Shown here piece after piece: positions 21,083-30,998 of a stretch of 64,000 bases of DNA. Source of the DNA: Klebsiella oxytoca. Lineage in GTDB: Bacteria > Pseudomonadota > Gammaproteobacteria > Enterobacterales > Enterobacteriaceae. The notes under the pieces were generated by a model. It saw only the letters and a list, made by a program, of their open reading frames with translations. It ran no database searches and was not told the origin of the DNA. The DNA lies in the NCBI RefSeq assembly GCF_009707385.1, contig NZ_CP046115.1, positions 2,604,001 to 2,668,000 on the forward strand, in the 5' to 3' direction. Numbering within the stretch: position 1 is the first letter of the stretch; the number at the start of each line of letters is the position of its first letter. The position numbers were made by a program, and so were the translations under genes.

Positions 21083-21859
21083 TTACGTTAAATTTCGCAT
21101 CGCCCGCTGGCAGATACGCTGCGTGGCGGGCGAGGGCGACTCAGCCAGCCATTGCGCGCAGAGCGCTCGTACCCAGTCCGGGTTGTCTTTGCCCGCATCG
21201 TTCAGCCAGTTGGCGACGGAATCCTGCACGTACGCCGAGGGATCGGCGCGCAGCGGGGTGAGGATCGCCAGCGCGCGCTGGGGCTGCTGCTTCAAAGCGC
21301 CGAGATGTGCGCACCAGACGCCGCGCGGGCGCAGGGATTCGCAGGCAAAACGGCGGATGCGTTCGGAGGAGGAGGATGTCCATGGCGCGAGTAACTCGAA
21401 AGCGAGATCCAGCTCGCGCGCCAGGTGCGGGCGCAGCGCCAGCCAGGCCCATTCCCGGACGCCGAAGTGGTCATCGTCGGCCAGGGGATAAATAGCGTTT
21501 AAGCGTTCATCAAGAGTTAAGTCTGCGGCCGCTCCCAGCATAAAACAGGCCCAGCCGCGAACCGTATCCGACCCATGCGCCAGACTACGCGCGATCCCTT
21601 CTTCGCCATATTCGCTCAGCAGCAGATGAGCAATACCCGCCATCCGTTTCACAATACCCTGAGCAGCGAAGGTCCTGGCGACCTGAAGGGACGCTGCAGG
21701 CAGGTCCGGAAACACCGATTGCAGAAGGGCGAGCTGATCGATAGCCAGTACTTCCGTCAGGTTGGCGCTCTGTAGTTTACCCTGCGACAGCGCCTGCAGA
21801 ATATCATCAGCAATATCCGCAATGCGGGTTGCTCCTTTACGTTTTTCTTCAACTGCCAT
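21083..21859 (-). CDS. HEAT-repeat protein (AlkD/DNA alkylation repair-like fold)
   Basis: 258 aa, almost entirely helical. The pattern of ~35-residue HEAT units is visible (DTVRGWACFMLGAAADL, DDHFGVREWAWLALRPHL, SSERIRRFACESLRPRGVW, DPSAYVQDSVANWLNDAGK), as in the AlkD/AlkC-like family. DNA glycosylase activity is possible but the diagnostic residues cannot be assigned by eye. The second of two near ATGs (21859) is spaced better from aaaggag. Its start lies within the end of the MarR gene, so the two are translated together. Confidence 0.65.
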   Translation of the reverse strand: MAVEEKRKGATRIADIADDILQALSQGKLQSANLTEVLAIDQLALLQSVFPDLPAASLQVARTFAAQGIVKRMAGIAHLLLSEYGEEGIARSLAHGSDTVRGWACFMLGAAADLTLDERLNAIYPLADDDHFGVREWAWLALRPHLARELDLAFELLAPWTSSSSERIRRFACESLRPRGVWCAHLGALKQQPQRALAILTPLRADPSAYVQDSVANWLNDAGKDNPDWVRALCAQWLAESPSPATQRICQRAMRNLT

Positions 21860-22361
21860 GGGCATCTCCTTTGCCTGCCAGCGTACCGGCGGCGACTTTG
21901 GTCAGTAGTTCAGATAGCTGGGTGCGCTCCTGCGCCGAAAGGTGGCTGAATAAGCCGCCAATCCAGCGGCTGTGCCGGGCGAAGACGCTGCTGATAAGCT
22001 GTTTTCCCTCAACGGTTAATGCGATGCGCATGGCCCGGCCATCAAGCGGATCGGCATGACGCTCGATTAACCGATCGCGTTCAAGACCGTTAAGCAGGCC
22101 GGTGATGGTTGCCCGAGTGACGCCCGCTTTTTCCGCCAGCGCGTTGGGGGCAAGGCCTTCTGAGGCGGCATCGAGTAAAAACAGCAGCACGAAGCGACCC
22201 TCGGATAAACCCCACGGCGCCAGCAGCGTAGCGCAGTCGCGATCGATGGCGGCGGCGAGCGACAGGGTCTGAAAACAGAGGCGGATATTGTCGACGTCGG
22301 CTGGCTGATGACGCTCGGCCTCCTGCAGTAGCGAAAGGTGTTTCTGTTCCAGCTCCATCAT
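21849..22361 (-). CDS. MarR-family transcriptional regulator
   Basis: 170 aa from the ATG at 22361 after aagggg. A winged HTH covers ~60-125: LSEGRFVLLFLLDAASEGLAPNALAEKAGVTRATITGLLNGLERDRLIERHADPLDGRAMRIALTVEG, with the wing DPLDGRA typical of MarR. It is first in a two-gene operon with the HEAT-repeat gene. A perfect 7-bp inverted repeat lies just upstream, consistent with autoregulation. The inducing ligand is unknown. Confidence 0.88.
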   Translation of the reverse strand: MMELEQKHLSLLQEAERHQPADVDNIRLCFQTLSLAAAIDRDCATLLAPWGLSEGRFVLLFLLDAASEGLAPNALAEKAGVTRATITGLLNGLERDRLIERHADPLDGRAMRIALTVEGKQLISSVFARHSRWIGGLFSHLSAQERTQLSELLTKVAAGTLAGKGDAHGS

Positions 22362-22372
22362 CGCCCCTTGAA

Positions 22373-22396
22373 ATATAGTATGGTGCCTAACTATAT
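22373..22396. promoter_or_regulatory. Candidate MarR operator
   Basis: atatagt (22373-22379) and actatat (22390-22396) form a perfect 7-bp inverted repeat with a 10-nt spacer, 12-35 bp upstream of the MarR gene start. Size and symmetry suit a MarR dimer. Confidence 0.55.
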
Positions 22397-22556
22397 GTGG
22401 AGAAACCGTAACTATCAAGTGAAAACGCGCCAGTGATGACGTGCCTGAGGCGAGCATTATATTGACTTCTGTGCCGGATAGCGGCTGACGCTACACCCGG
22501 CCTGGCACAACGCAGTTCAGGTCGGCCCATGCAAATTAAGCACAGGCGAGCGAGTT

Positions 22557-23138
22557 TTAGTCTTGCGGAGTATTGGCGCGGACGTGGCGGCCGCTGGCAA
22601 CAAAGTTGCCGGTGCCGAGATGATGCAGGGTATTAATCTTATCGTCGTCGAACTGCCAGCGTCCGGTGACGAACGCGCGCTCATCGGCGGCGGCGGAAAC
22701 CACTTCGCCAAACAGGGTATCATACTGCTGCTGGGCCGCCGTCGGCGGCAGCAGACGACACTCCATCCACGCCAGACACTTCTCTTCAATCAGTGGCAAT
22801 CCCAGCTCCGGGCCTTGCACCACCGGGATACCGTAGGCGTTAAATTTATCCTCATCGCGCCCGCTGATGCTGCCGACCGCGTAGGTCCAGCTGGCGGCCT
22901 CGACGCCCGGAACGACGATGCCGAACGTACCGTTGCGCTCAATAATTTCCCGCGTCCACGCGCTTTTATCCACCACGATGGCCAGCCGCGGCGGGGCGAA
23001 CTCCACCGGCATCGACCACGCGGCGGCCATGACGTTGCGCCGTTGCGACTGCGCATCATAGCTGGTTATCAGAATGGTCGGGCCATGGTTAAGCAGGCGA
23101 CTGGCGTACTGGAGTTCCACGTGGCGAAAACGGCTCAT
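22557..23138 (-). CDS. yddH: Flavin reductase family protein YddH
   Basis: 193 aa. It follows E. coli YddH almost word for word from the N-terminus (MSRF...ASRLLNHGPTILITS, QSQRRNVMAAAWSMPVEF, FGIVVPGV, GRDEDKFNAYGIPVV, EEKCLAWMECRLLP). The fold is the FMN-binding split barrel of flavin reductases. The ATG at 23138 follows aaggaacgc and matches the orthologue. It is divergent from nhoA, as in E. coli. Reaction and partner are not established. Confidence 0.92.
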   Translation of the reverse strand: MSRFRHVELQYASRLLNHGPTILITSYDAQSQRRNVMAAAWSMPVEFAPPRLAIVVDKSAWTREIIERNGTFGIVVPGVEAASWTYAVGSISGRDEDKFNAYGIPVVQGPELGLPLIEEKCLAWMECRLLPPTAAQQQYDTLFGEVVSAAADERAFVTGRWQFDDDKINTLHHLGTGNFVASGRHVRANTPQD

Positions 23139-23263
23139 ATGCGTTCCTTGGTAAATGGGGCTGTTGCCAGAATACACTGTAACCTGCGGGGCCGGAGCAC
23201 AAAATACGCAGTCAGGCGGGAAAAATGCGCTATAAATGTCGGACACGATTGCTGGAGGCATTG

Positions 23264-24109
23264 ATGAGTCCATTTTTAAGCGCCTATTTTTCTCGTCTGG
23301 GCTGGACGGGCACCCCGGATGTTTCAATTAACACCCTGCGCCAACTGCATATTCACCATAACGGCGCGATCCCGTTTGAGAACCTCGACGTACTGTTGCC
23401 GAGGGAGGTTCACCTCGACGATCGGACGCTGGAAGATAAACTGGTTCATGGTCGGCGCGGCGGCTATTGCTTTGAGCAAAACGGCCTGCTGGAGAGAGCC
23501 CTGCGTGAGATAGGCTTCAACGTACGTAGCCTGTTAGGACGCGTAGTGTTGTCCAATCCGCCGCATATGCCGCCGCGTACTCACCGGCTGCTGCTGGTTG
23601 AGGTGGAGGGTGAGCGCTGGATTGCCGATGTGGGTTTCGGCGGCCAGACCCTGACTGCGCCGATTAAGCTGCTGGCGGATGTGGAACAAACTACGCCGCA
23701 CGGCGAATATCGCCTGATTTATGAAGGCGATGAGTGGACGCTGCAGTTCAGCCATCACGGCCACTGGCAATCAATGTACCATTTTGATTTATCCCGCCAG
23801 TACGCTTCTGACTATGTGATGGGCAACTTCTGGTCGGCGCACTGGCCGCAATCGCACTTCCGCCACCATCTGCTGATGTGTCGCCATTTCCCCGACGGCG
23901 GCAAGATGACGCTGACTAATTTTCACTTCACCCACTGGGATAACAACCATGTGGTTGAAAAGCTCGACTTACCGGACGTTCCGGCGCTGTATGAAGCGCT
24001 GCAAACGCGTTTTGGCCTCGGCGTTGATGATGCGAAATATGGCTTTAGCGAAGCGGAGCTGGCGGCGGTGATGGCGGCGTTTGATACGCATCCGGAGGCG
24101 GGGAAGTAA
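23264..24109 (+). CDS. nhoA: Arylamine N-acetyltransferase NhoA
   Basis: 281 aa, the E. coli/Salmonella NhoA length. The Cys-His-Asp triad is in place: RGGYCFEQNGLL (Cys69 region), THRLLLVEV/HGEYR (His), and ADVGFGGQ (Asp). It transfers acetyl from acetyl-CoA to arylamines and N-hydroxyarylamines in the cytosol. The ATG at 23264 follows ctggaggca. It is convergent with the narZYWV operon; yddE, which lies between them in E. coli, is absent. Confidence 0.93.
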   Translation: MSPFLSAYFSRLGWTGTPDVSINTLRQLHIHHNGAIPFENLDVLLPREVHLDDRTLEDKLVHGRRGGYCFEQNGLLERALREIGFNVRSLLGRVVLSNPPHMPPRTHRLLLVEVEGERWIADVGFGGQTLTAPIKLLADVEQTTPHGEYRLIYEGDEWTLQFSHHGHWQSMYHFDLSRQYASDYVMGNFWSAHWPQSHFRHHLLMCRHFPDGGKMTLTNFHFTHWDNNHVVEKLDLPDVPALYEALQTRFGLGVDDAKYGFSEAELAAVMAAFDTHPEAGK

Positions 24110-24165
24110 GCATCGTACAGGGACCGTAGACCGGTTAAGGCGTTGCCCGTCATACGTGGATGTTA

Positions 24166-24233
24166 CCCGGCTCGCGCTGCGCTTAGCCGGGCTACGGGTT
24201 CACCGCCGTCTGCGGGTTACGCCGCGACCCGGG
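24166..24233. repeat. BIME/REP-like palindromes between nhoA and narV
   Basis: The first 30 bases are identical to 4739-4768 (cccggct ... agccggg hairpin). A second palindrome (gggttacgccgcgaccc) follows. They form the shared 3' region of two convergent units. Confidence 0.7.
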
Positions 24234-24250
24234 ATGATTGCAGATTTTGC

Positions 24251-24931
24251 TCAGCGCCTTGAACGTACCACTTGGTAGCGGCGGGTGAAATACTCTACCG
24301 GCGCGCTCCAGACATGCACCAGACGGGTGAACGGGAATAGCAGAAAGATGGTCATCCCCAGCACCAGGTGAATGCGGTAAATCCACGCAACGCCGTCCAG
24401 GTGCGCTGATGCACCGCCGTGGAAGGTTACCACTGCCTGCGCCCAGTCAACCAGCTTCAGCATCTCGCTGCCGTCCGGATGCTGCGCGGAAAAGGGAATC
24501 GTCGTCAGGCCGAGCGTGCACTGAATCAGCAGAATACAAAGAATCAGAATATCCGCGGTGGTGGAGGTTGCGCGAATCCGCGGGTTGGTCAAGCGACGAA
24601 CCAGCAACCCGATCCCCCCCACTAATGTCAGAACGCCGCAAATCCCGCCAAGAATCATCGCCATCAGCTGCTTCTGCGACATCGGCAGGAACCACGAATA
24701 AACCCAATGGGGCGTCAGCATGCCGAAAAGATGACCGAAAAAGATGCCGAGAATGCCGATATGGAACAGATTCGACCAGAGTACCATTCCGCGCTTGTCC
24801 AGCATCTGGCTCGACGAAGCGCGCCAGGTGTACTGACCGTAGTCGTAGCGCAGCCAGCTGCCAAGTAGAAAAACCGTTCCACACAGATAGGGGTAGATAT
24901 CGTAAAAGAAGACGTTCAGATACTGTATCAT
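24251..24931 (-). CDS. narV: Nitrate reductase Z gamma subunit NarV (cytochrome b)
   Basis: 226 aa with five transmembrane helices, equal in length to E. coli NarV. It anchors the enzyme and carries two b-type hemes, taking electrons from quinol; His residues in [14 protein letters not shown] and [25 protein letters not shown] are the expected heme ligands. Start and narW stop overlap by 4 nt. It is last gene of narZYWV. Choice of narV rather than narI rests on the nhoA/narU neighbourhood. Confidence 0.93.
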   Translation of the reverse strand: MIQYLNVFFYDIYPYLCGTVFLLGSWLRYDYGQYTWRASSSQMLDKRGMVLWSNLFHIGILGIFFGHLFGMLTPHWVYSWFLPMSQKQLMAMILGGICGVLTLVGGIGLLVRRLTNPRIRATSTTADILILCILLIQCTLGLTTIPFSAQHPDGSEMLKLVDWAQAVVTFHGGASAHLDGVAWIYRIHLVLGMTIFLLFPFTRLVHVWSAPVEYFTRRYQVVRSRR

Positions 24932-25623
24932 TTCGGGCCTCCGGCATGAACGTCGACGTACTGCGGCGCCACGTCCTGGCTAAAGCGTCGTTGATAAGCC
25001 TGCATTGGGGAGCTGTCGCAGGCGGTGGCGTTATCTTCGATAAACTTCACCTGTTCCTCCTCCCACACTGCATCAAGCGCCTGACGGGTATCATCGCGCT
25101 TTTCTCCCGCCACCTGTTTAGTGACACTGTCACTATTTAACGGACTATTAGCCAACGACAGCAGGAGATCGAACAGCTGATAGTAATCGCACTCCCTTTG
25201 TTTCAGTCGTCCGCCGAGCAGGGCCAGAATCGGCGCGACGTTGTGTAAACCTTCACGGGCCTCGTTGTCCGGTAAAATGCTTAAATACTCCAGGTAAAGC
25301 GGTAGATGATCCGGTAGTTCGCGGCAGTCCAGCTGTAATCCGGCCTGCTCGTACTGAGCCATTAAATCGACCATCGCCTGGCCGCGATCGCGAGATTCGG
25401 CGTGCACGTGTTCAAACAGCAACAGCGAGGTGGCGCGACCGCGTTCGAACACTTCACACCATTCGGCCTGGCGGTCAAGCAGCTTTGCCGCCAGCAGCGG
25501 CCTGACAAAAGGCAGCAGCGCAGGGGCATCGGCCTGGACCAGCGCCAGCGCCTCCTCGCGATTCTCCCACAGCTCCTCATCCGGATACTCCAGCAGCAGA
25601 CCGATGACTTTGAGAATACGCAT
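24928..25623 (-). CDS. narW: Nitrate reductase Z assembly chaperone NarW
   Basis: 231 aa NarJ/NarW-family chaperone (TorD-like all-helical fold). Typical stretches are [21 protein letters not shown] at the N-terminus, [21 protein letters not shown] and [11 protein letters not shown]. It binds the NarZ precursor to guide molybdenum cofactor and Fe-S insertion and is not part of the mature enzyme. Gene starts and stops overlap its neighbours by 1-4 nt, so all four subunits are coupled. Confidence 0.93.
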   Translation of the reverse strand: MRILKVIGLLLEYPDEELWENREEALALVQADAPALLPFVRPLLAAKLLDRQAEWCEVFERGRATSLLLFEHVHAESRDRGQAMVDLMAQYEQAGLQLDCRELPDHLPLYLEYLSILPDNEAREGLHNVAPILALLGGRLKQRECDYYQLFDLLLSLANSPLNSDSVTKQVAGEKRDDTRQALDAVWEEEQVKFIEDNATACDSSPMQAYQRRFSQDVAPQYVDVHAGGPK

Positions 25624-27167
25624 TACTCTCCCTCCCCATGTTTATGCACGCCGCTAACGTCAATGGCGTCAATACGGCGGCTGTTGAAGAGGTTGAACTT
25701 AGTGTCCGAGCCGTGGCAGCCGTCGCCGAAGGTGAAGCCGCAGCCGTTGCGTTCAGGAAACGCATCTTCCGCCATTTCACGGTGGCTGGTCGGGATTACA
25801 AAACGGTCTTCGTAGTTGGCGATGGCAAGGTAGCGGTACATATCTTCTACCTGTTCAACGCTCAGTCCCACTTCTTCGATGGCGCGGGTATCGGTGACGC
25901 CTTCCACGGTCTGGGAGCGCTTGTAGTGGCGCATCGCCATCATCCGCTTGAGGGCTCGCAGCACCGGCCCGGTATCGCCCGCGCTGAGCAGATTAGCGAG
26001 ATACTGTACCGGGATGCGCAGGCTTTCCACCGCCGGAAGAATGCTGCCGTTGCTCGGCAGGCCACCCGCATCGGCCACCGACTGAATCGGTGACAGCGGC
26101 GGCACGTACCAGACCATCGGCAGGGTGCGGTATTCCGGATGCAGCGGCAGGGCCAGCTTCCAGTCCATCGCCAGTTTATACACCGGCGATTTCTGCGCCG
26201 CGTCGATAACGCTATGCGGAATGCCCTGCTTGAGCGCCTCTTCGATGACCGCCGGGTCGTGCGGGTTGAGAAATACGTCGCACTGGCGCTCGTAGAGATC
26301 GGTTTCGTGTTCGGTGCTGGCCGCTTCTTCAATGCGGTCCGCGTCGTACAGCAGTACGCCGAGGTAGCGAATACGGCCAACGCAGGTTTCCGAGCACACC
26401 GTTGGCTGGCCGGATTCGATTCGCGGGTAGCAGAAAATGCATTTTTCCGATTTGCCGCTCTTCCAGTTGAAGTAGATTTTTTTGTACGGGCAGCCGCTGA
26501 CGCACAGCCGCCAGCCGCGGCATTTGTCCTGATCAATCAGCACAATCCCGTCCTCTTCACGCTTGTAGATAGCGCCGCTCGGGCAGGTGGCGGCGCAGCT
26601 TGGGTTAAGGCAGTGTTCGCACAGGCGCGGCAGATACATCATGAAGGTGTTTTCGAACTGACCGTACATCTCTTTTTGCATCGCTTCGAAATTACGGTCG
26701 CGGGCGCGCTTTTCAAACTCGCCGCCGAGCAGCTCTTCCCAGTTCGGCCCCCACTGAATTTTGTCCATTCGCTCGCCGCTGATCAGCGAACGCGGACGGG
26801 CGGTAGGCAGATGTTTACCTTCCGCCGCGTTATGCAGGTGCTGGTAATCGTAGGTAAACGGTTCGTAATAGTCGTCGATGCCCGGTAAAACCGGGTTAGC
26901 GAAGATTTTTGACAAAACGCCGGCGCGGTTGCCGAGGCGTGGAGTTAGCTTCCCGGTGATCCCGCGGATCCAGCCGCCTTGCCACTCTTCCTGATCTTCC
27001 CAGTTTTTCGGATAGCCGATGCCCGGCTTGGTCTCGACGTTGTTGAACCACGCGTATTCCATCCCTTCGCGGCTGCTCCAGACGTTTTTGCAGGTGACCG
27101 AGCAGGTGTGGCAGCCAATGCATTTGTCGAGATTGAGCACCATGCCGACCTGTGAGCGTATCTTCAT
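25623..27167 (-). CDS. narY: Nitrate reductase Z beta subunit NarY (Fe-S)
   Basis: 514 aa. Four Fe-S cluster motifs are readable: CIGCHTCSVTCKNVW near residue 16, CEHCLNPSCAATCPSGAIYK, CRGWRLCVSGCPYKK (the Trp replacing one Cys marks the [3Fe-4S] cluster of NarH/NarY) and CIFCYPR...CSETCVGRIRY. It relays electrons from heme b in NarV to NarZ on the cytoplasmic side of the membrane. Confidence 0.95.
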   Translation of the reverse strand: MKIRSQVGMVLNLDKCIGCHTCSVTCKNVWSSREGMEYAWFNNVETKPGIGYPKNWEDQEEWQGGWIRGITGKLTPRLGNRAGVLSKIFANPVLPGIDDYYEPFTYDYQHLHNAAEGKHLPTARPRSLISGERMDKIQWGPNWEELLGGEFEKRARDRNFEAMQKEMYGQFENTFMMYLPRLCEHCLNPSCAATCPSGAIYKREEDGIVLIDQDKCRGWRLCVSGCPYKKIYFNWKSGKSEKCIFCYPRIESGQPTVCSETCVGRIRYLGVLLYDADRIEEAASTEHETDLYERQCDVFLNPHDPAVIEEALKQGIPHSVIDAAQKSPVYKLAMDWKLALPLHPEYRTLPMVWYVPPLSPIQSVADAGGLPSNGSILPAVESLRIPVQYLANLLSAGDTGPVLRALKRMMAMRHYKRSQTVEGVTDTRAIEEVGLSVEQVEDMYRYLAIANYEDRFVIPTSHREMAEDAFPERNGCGFTFGDGCHGSDTKFNLFNSRRIDAIDVSGVHKHGEGE

Positions 27168-30100
27168 TTTTTCGCCTCCTGTACCCCATCGCGACCTTCG
27201 TCATCCAGCCAGTCAATATTTTTCATTTTGCGGATCATAATGAACTCGTCGCGGTTGGAGCCGACGGTGCCGTAGTAGTTGAAGCCGTAGGCCAGCTGGG
27301 CGTAGCCGCCAATCATATGCGTCGGTTTCGGGCAGACGCGGGTCACCGAGTTATGGATCCCGCCGCGCCGACCGGTGACTTCCGAGCCGGGGATATTCAT
27401 CAGGCGTTCCTGCGCGTGGTACATCATGGTCATTCCCGGCGGCACGCGCTGGCTAACCACCGCGCGGGCGGTCAGCGCGCCGTTGGCGTTGAAGGCCTCA
27501 ATCCAGTCGTTATCTTCAATACCCAGCTCTTTGGCGTCGGTTTCGCTGAGCCACACAATCGGCCCACCGCGCGACAGGGTCAGCATCAGCAGATTTTCGC
27601 TGTAAGTGGAGTGGATGCCCCATTTCTGATGCGGCGTCAGGAAGTTCAGCGCTTTTTCCGGAAAACCGTTGGGCGGAATCGCTTTCATCTGACTGACGCT
27701 GCGGGTGTCAATCGGCGGGCGATAGGCGACCAGGCTTTCGCCAAAGGCGCGCATCCAGGGGTGATCCTGATACAGCTGCTGGCGTCCGGAAAGGGTGCGC
27801 CAGGGGATCAGTTCGTGGACGTTGGTATAGCCGGCGTTGTACGAAACATGCTCGCTCTCGAGTCCTGACCAGGTGGGGCTGGAGATGATTTTGCGCGGCT
27901 GGGCCTGGATATCGCGAAAGCGAATCTTCTCATCTTCTTTGTTCAGTGCCAGATGAGTGTGCTCGCGGCCGGTAAATTCACCGAGCGCCTGCCAGGCTTT
28001 TACCGCCACCTGACCGTTGGTTTCCGGGGCGAGGGCGAGGATCACTTCCGAGGCATCAATAGCGCTGTCGATGCGCGGGCGGCCTTTCGCCGGGCCGTCC
28101 AGCTTGACGTAGTTAAGCTTGCCGAGAAAATCGACCTCGTTCTGGGTATTCCACGAAATGCCTTTGCCGCCGTTGCCCAGCTTGTCGAGCAGCGGACCAA
28201 GGGAGGTAAAACGCTCGTAAGTAGCCGGAAAATCACGTTCCACGATGGCAATTGATGGTGCGGTTTTACCGGGGATCAGATCGCATTCGCCTTTCCGCCA
28301 GTCGAGCACGTCGAAGGGCTGCGACAGTTCCGCCGGGGAGTCGTGCTGCAGCGGCACCAGCACGACATCGGTCTCTTTATCGAGGTGGCCCACGCAGACT
28401 TCAGAAAAGGTTCTGGCGATATCTTTGTAAATTTCCCAGTCGCTTTTTGCCTCCCAGGCCGGGTCGACGGCAGCGGAGAGCGGGTGGATAAACGGATGCA
28501 TATCCGAAGTGTTCATATCGTCTTTTTCATACCAGGTGGCGGTCGGCAGAACGATATCGGAGAACAGACAGGTGCTGGACATGCGGAAATCGAGGGTCAT
28601 CAGCAGGTCGAGCTTGCCCTCGATGGCGGCGGTCTGCCACTCCACTTCTTCCGGCTTCACGTCAGCGGTGGCGCCCAGCTCATCGCCCTGGATGCCGCTG
28701 TCGGTGCCGAGCAGATATTTGAGCATATACTCGTGACCCTTGCCGGAGGAGCCCAGCAGGTTGGAGCGCCAGATAAACAGGTTGCGCGGATGGTTTTTGC
28801 CGTTATCCGGCTGTTCGCAGGCGAAGCGAATTTCGCCGGACTTCAGCGCCCGGGCGGTGTAGTCGGCAGGACTCAGTCCGGCCTCGGCGGCCCGTTGACT
28901 GATGGTCAGCGGGTTGACGCCAAGCTGCGGCGAGGAGGGTAGCCAGCCCATACGTTCGGCGCGAACGTTAAAGTCGATCAAGTGCCCGGTAAATTTGCTG
29001 GCGTCCGCCAGCGGCGACAGCAGCTCCTGAGCGGTCAGTTTCTCATAACGCCACTGGCTGGCGTGATTGTAGAAGAAAGACGTGCTGTTCATCTGGCGCG
29101 GCGGGCGGTTCCAGTCAAGGGCGAACGCCAGAGGCAGCCAGCCGGTTTGCGGGCGCAGCTTCTCCTGGCCAACGTAGTGTGACCAGCCGCCGCCGCTTTG
29201 GCCGACGCAGCCGCAGAATACCAGCATGTTGATCATCCCCCGGTAGTTCATATCCATGTGGTACCAGTGGTTGACGCCGGCGCCGAGGATAATCATCGAC
29301 CGACCGTGGGTTTTATGCGCCGTATCGGCGAACTCGCGAGCGATCTGCTCGATATGCTGGCGCGGTACGCCGGTGATCTGCTCGGCCCAGGCGGGGGTAT
29401 AGGCTTTTATTTCATTGAAGTCCTGCGCCGCGTTGCTATCGTCTAAACCGCGGTCAAGGCCGTAGTTGGCGAGGATCAGATCATAGACGCTGACCACCAG
29501 GCCCGTTTCGCCATTGGCCAGCGGGAGCTGTTTTACCGGCAGCTGATGCAGGGTTACCGGGTCCTGCTTAACGCTGCGAAAGTGTGGGTTTTCATTGCCG
29601 CCGAAGTAGGGGAACCCTACTGTCACGACGCTATCGCGGTTATCCAGCAGCGACAGACTGAGTTCAATCGCCTGCCCGGCTGCCTGTTGCTCAAGATTCC
29701 ACTTGCCTTTTTCACCCCAGCGAAAGCCAATTGAGCCGTTGGGGGCGACCAGATCGCCTGTGCTGCTGTAAGCGACGGTTTTCCACTCCGGGTTGTTGCT
29801 TTCGCCCAGTCCGTCAACCAGATCGGCGGCGCGCAACATGCGGCCGGGAACGTAGAAACCCTCCTCGCGGCGTTCAAGCATCACCAGCATCGGCATATCG
29901 GTGTAGGTGCGGCAATAGTTGAGAAAGTAATCGCTGGGGTTATCGAGGTGAAACGCCTTGAGGATCACGTGGCCCATCGCCATGGCCAGCGCGCTGTCGG
30001 TGCCCTGTTTCGGTGCCAGCCACTGGTCGCTGAGCTTGGCAACTTCCGAAAAGTCCGGGGTAATGGCGATGGTTTTGGTGCCCTTGTAGCGCACTTCGGT

Positions 30101-30904
30101 AAAGAAGTGGGCGTCCGGGGTACGGGTCTGCGGGACGTTGGAACCCCAGGCGATAATATAGCTGGAGTTGTACCAGTCGGCGGATTCGGGGACGTCGGTT
30201 TGCTCGCCCCAGGTCATCGGCGAAGCGGGAGGAAGGTCGCAGTACCAGTCGTAGAAGCTCAGACAGGTACCGCCGATCAGCGACAGATAGCGGGTGCCGG
30301 CGGCGTATGAAACCATCGACATCGCCGGGATCGGCGAAAAGCCCGCCACGCGATCCGGACCGTAGGTTTTTATCGTCCAGACGTTAGCGGCGGCAATCAG
30401 CTGGTTCAGCTCTTTCCAGCTGGAACGGATGAATCCGCCTTTGCCGCGTACCTGTTTGTAGCTGAGAGTTTTAACCGGATCGCGCATGATGCTGTCCCAC
30501 GCCTGCACCGGGTCCGGATATTGAGCCAGCGCTTCGCGCCACAGCTCAATCAGCCGCTTGCGCGCCAGCGGGTACTTCAGCCGATTGGCGCTGTAAAGAT
30601 ACCAGGAGTAGCTTGCGCCGCGCGGGCAGCCGCGGGGTTCGTGGTTGGGCAAATCAGGGCGGGTACGCGGATAGTCGGTTTGCTGGGTTTCCCAGGTCAC
30701 CAGCCCGTTTTTGACGTAAATCTTCCAGCTGCAGGACCCCGTACAGTTCACGCCGTGCGTGGAACGGACGATTTTGTCGAACTGCCAGCGCTGGCGGTAG
30801 CTGTCCTCCCAGTCGCGGTTGGTGTTGTACACCTGACCGTGACCGTTGGCAAAGCTCTCGCCTTTCTGCTTAAAGTAGCGAAAGCGATCCAGTAGTTTAC
30901 TCAT
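27164..30904 (-). CDS. narZ: Nitrate reductase Z alpha subunit NarZ (catalytic, Mo-bisMGD)
   Basis: 1246 aa, exactly the E. coli NarZ length when started at the ATG at 30904 (after aggagaa). The N-terminal [4Fe-4S] ligands His50, Cys54, Cys58 and Cys93 (STHGVNCTGSC, RGCPRG) are all present. The SADWYNSSYIIAWGSN segment holds the Asp that ligates molybdenum. It reduces nitrate to nitrite on the cytoplasmic face with quinol electrons. First gene of narZYWV; NarU lies upstream. In E. coli this isozyme is weakly and constitutively expressed and raised in stationary phase. Confidence 0.96.
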   Translation of the reverse strand: MSKLLDRFRYFKQKGESFANGHGQVYNTNRDWEDSYRQRWQFDKIVRSTHGVNCTGSCSWKIYVKNGLVTWETQQTDYPRTRPDLPNHEPRGCPRGASYSWYLYSANRLKYPLARKRLIELWREALAQYPDPVQAWDSIMRDPVKTLSYKQVRGKGGFIRSSWKELNQLIAAANVWTIKTYGPDRVAGFSPIPAMSMVSYAAGTRYLSLIGGTCLSFYDWYCDLPPASPMTWGEQTDVPESADWYNSSYIIAWGSNVPQTRTPDAHFFTEVRYKGTKTIAITPDFSEVAKLSDQWLAPKQGTDSALAMAMGHVILKAFHLDNPSDYFLNYCRTYTDMPMLVMLERREEGFYVPGRMLRAADLVDGLGESNNPEWKTVAYSSTGDLVAPNGSIGFRWGEKGKWNLEQQAAGQAIELSLSLLDNRDSVVTVGFPYFGGNENPHFRSVKQDPVTLHQLPVKQLPLANGETGLVVSVYDLILANYGLDRGLDDSNAAQDFNEIKAYTPAWAEQITGVPRQHIEQIAREFADTAHKTHGRSMIILGAGVNHWYHMDMNYRGMINMLVFCGCVGQSGGGWSHYVGQEKLRPQTGWLPLAFALDWNRPPRQMNSTSFFYNHASQWRYEKLTAQELLSPLADASKFTGHLIDFNVRAERMGWLPSSPQLGVNPLTISQRAAEAGLSPADYTARALKSGEIRFACEQPDNGKNHPRNLFIWRSNLLGSSGKGHEYMLKYLLGTDSGIQGDELGATADVKPEEVEWQTAAIEGKLDLLMTLDFRMSSTCLFSDIVLPTATWYEKDDMNTSDMHPFIHPLSAAVDPAWEAKSDWEIYKDIARTFSEVCVGHLDKETDVVLVPLQHDSPAELSQPFDVLDWRKGECDLIPGKTAPSIAIVERDFPATYERFTSLGPLLDKLGNGGKGISWNTQNEVDFLGKLNYVKLDGPAKGRPRIDSAIDASEVILALAPETNGQVAVKAWQALGEFTGREHTHLALNKEDEKIRFRDIQAQPRKIISSPTWSGLESEHVSYNAGYTNVHELIPWRTLSGRQQLYQDHPWMRAFGESLVAYRPPIDTRSVSQMKAIPPNGFPEKALNFLTPHQKWGIHSTYSENLLMLTLSRGGPIVWLSETDAKELGIEDNDWIEAFNANGALTARAVVSQRVPPGMTMMYHAQERLMNIPGSEVTGRRGGIHNSVTRVCPKPTHMIGGYAQLAYGFNYYGTVGSNRDEFIMIRKMKNIDWLDDEGRDGVQEAKK

Positions 30905-30922
30905 GACATTTCTCCTGCTCCG

Positions 30923-30989
30923 ATAATGTCCGGCCTGACAAGACCGCACGGGCCCGTCGGCCGGATAAGACGGCTGCCGCCATCCGGTA
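30923..30989. repeat. REP element between narU and narZ
   Basis: Classical REP half-palindromes: gccggataagacggctgccgc...catccggta and gtccggcctgacaag...gggcccgtcggcc. They occupy almost the whole 94-bp gap between narU and narZ and may set the relative mRNA levels of the two. Confidence 0.75.
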
Positions 30990-30998
30990 AATATCTCG

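Noticed and set aside
21036..21495. Several plus-strand ORFs of 60-150 aa
   Set aside because: They are shadows of the GC-rich HEAT-repeat gene on the minus strand, rich in Arg/Ala/Ser and without ribosome sites.
24251..30904. Assignment as narGHJI
   Set aside because: No narXL or narK-type neighbourhood; nhoA/yddH on one side and narU/smvA on the other place it as narZYWV. The two operons are close paralogues, so this rests on synteny.
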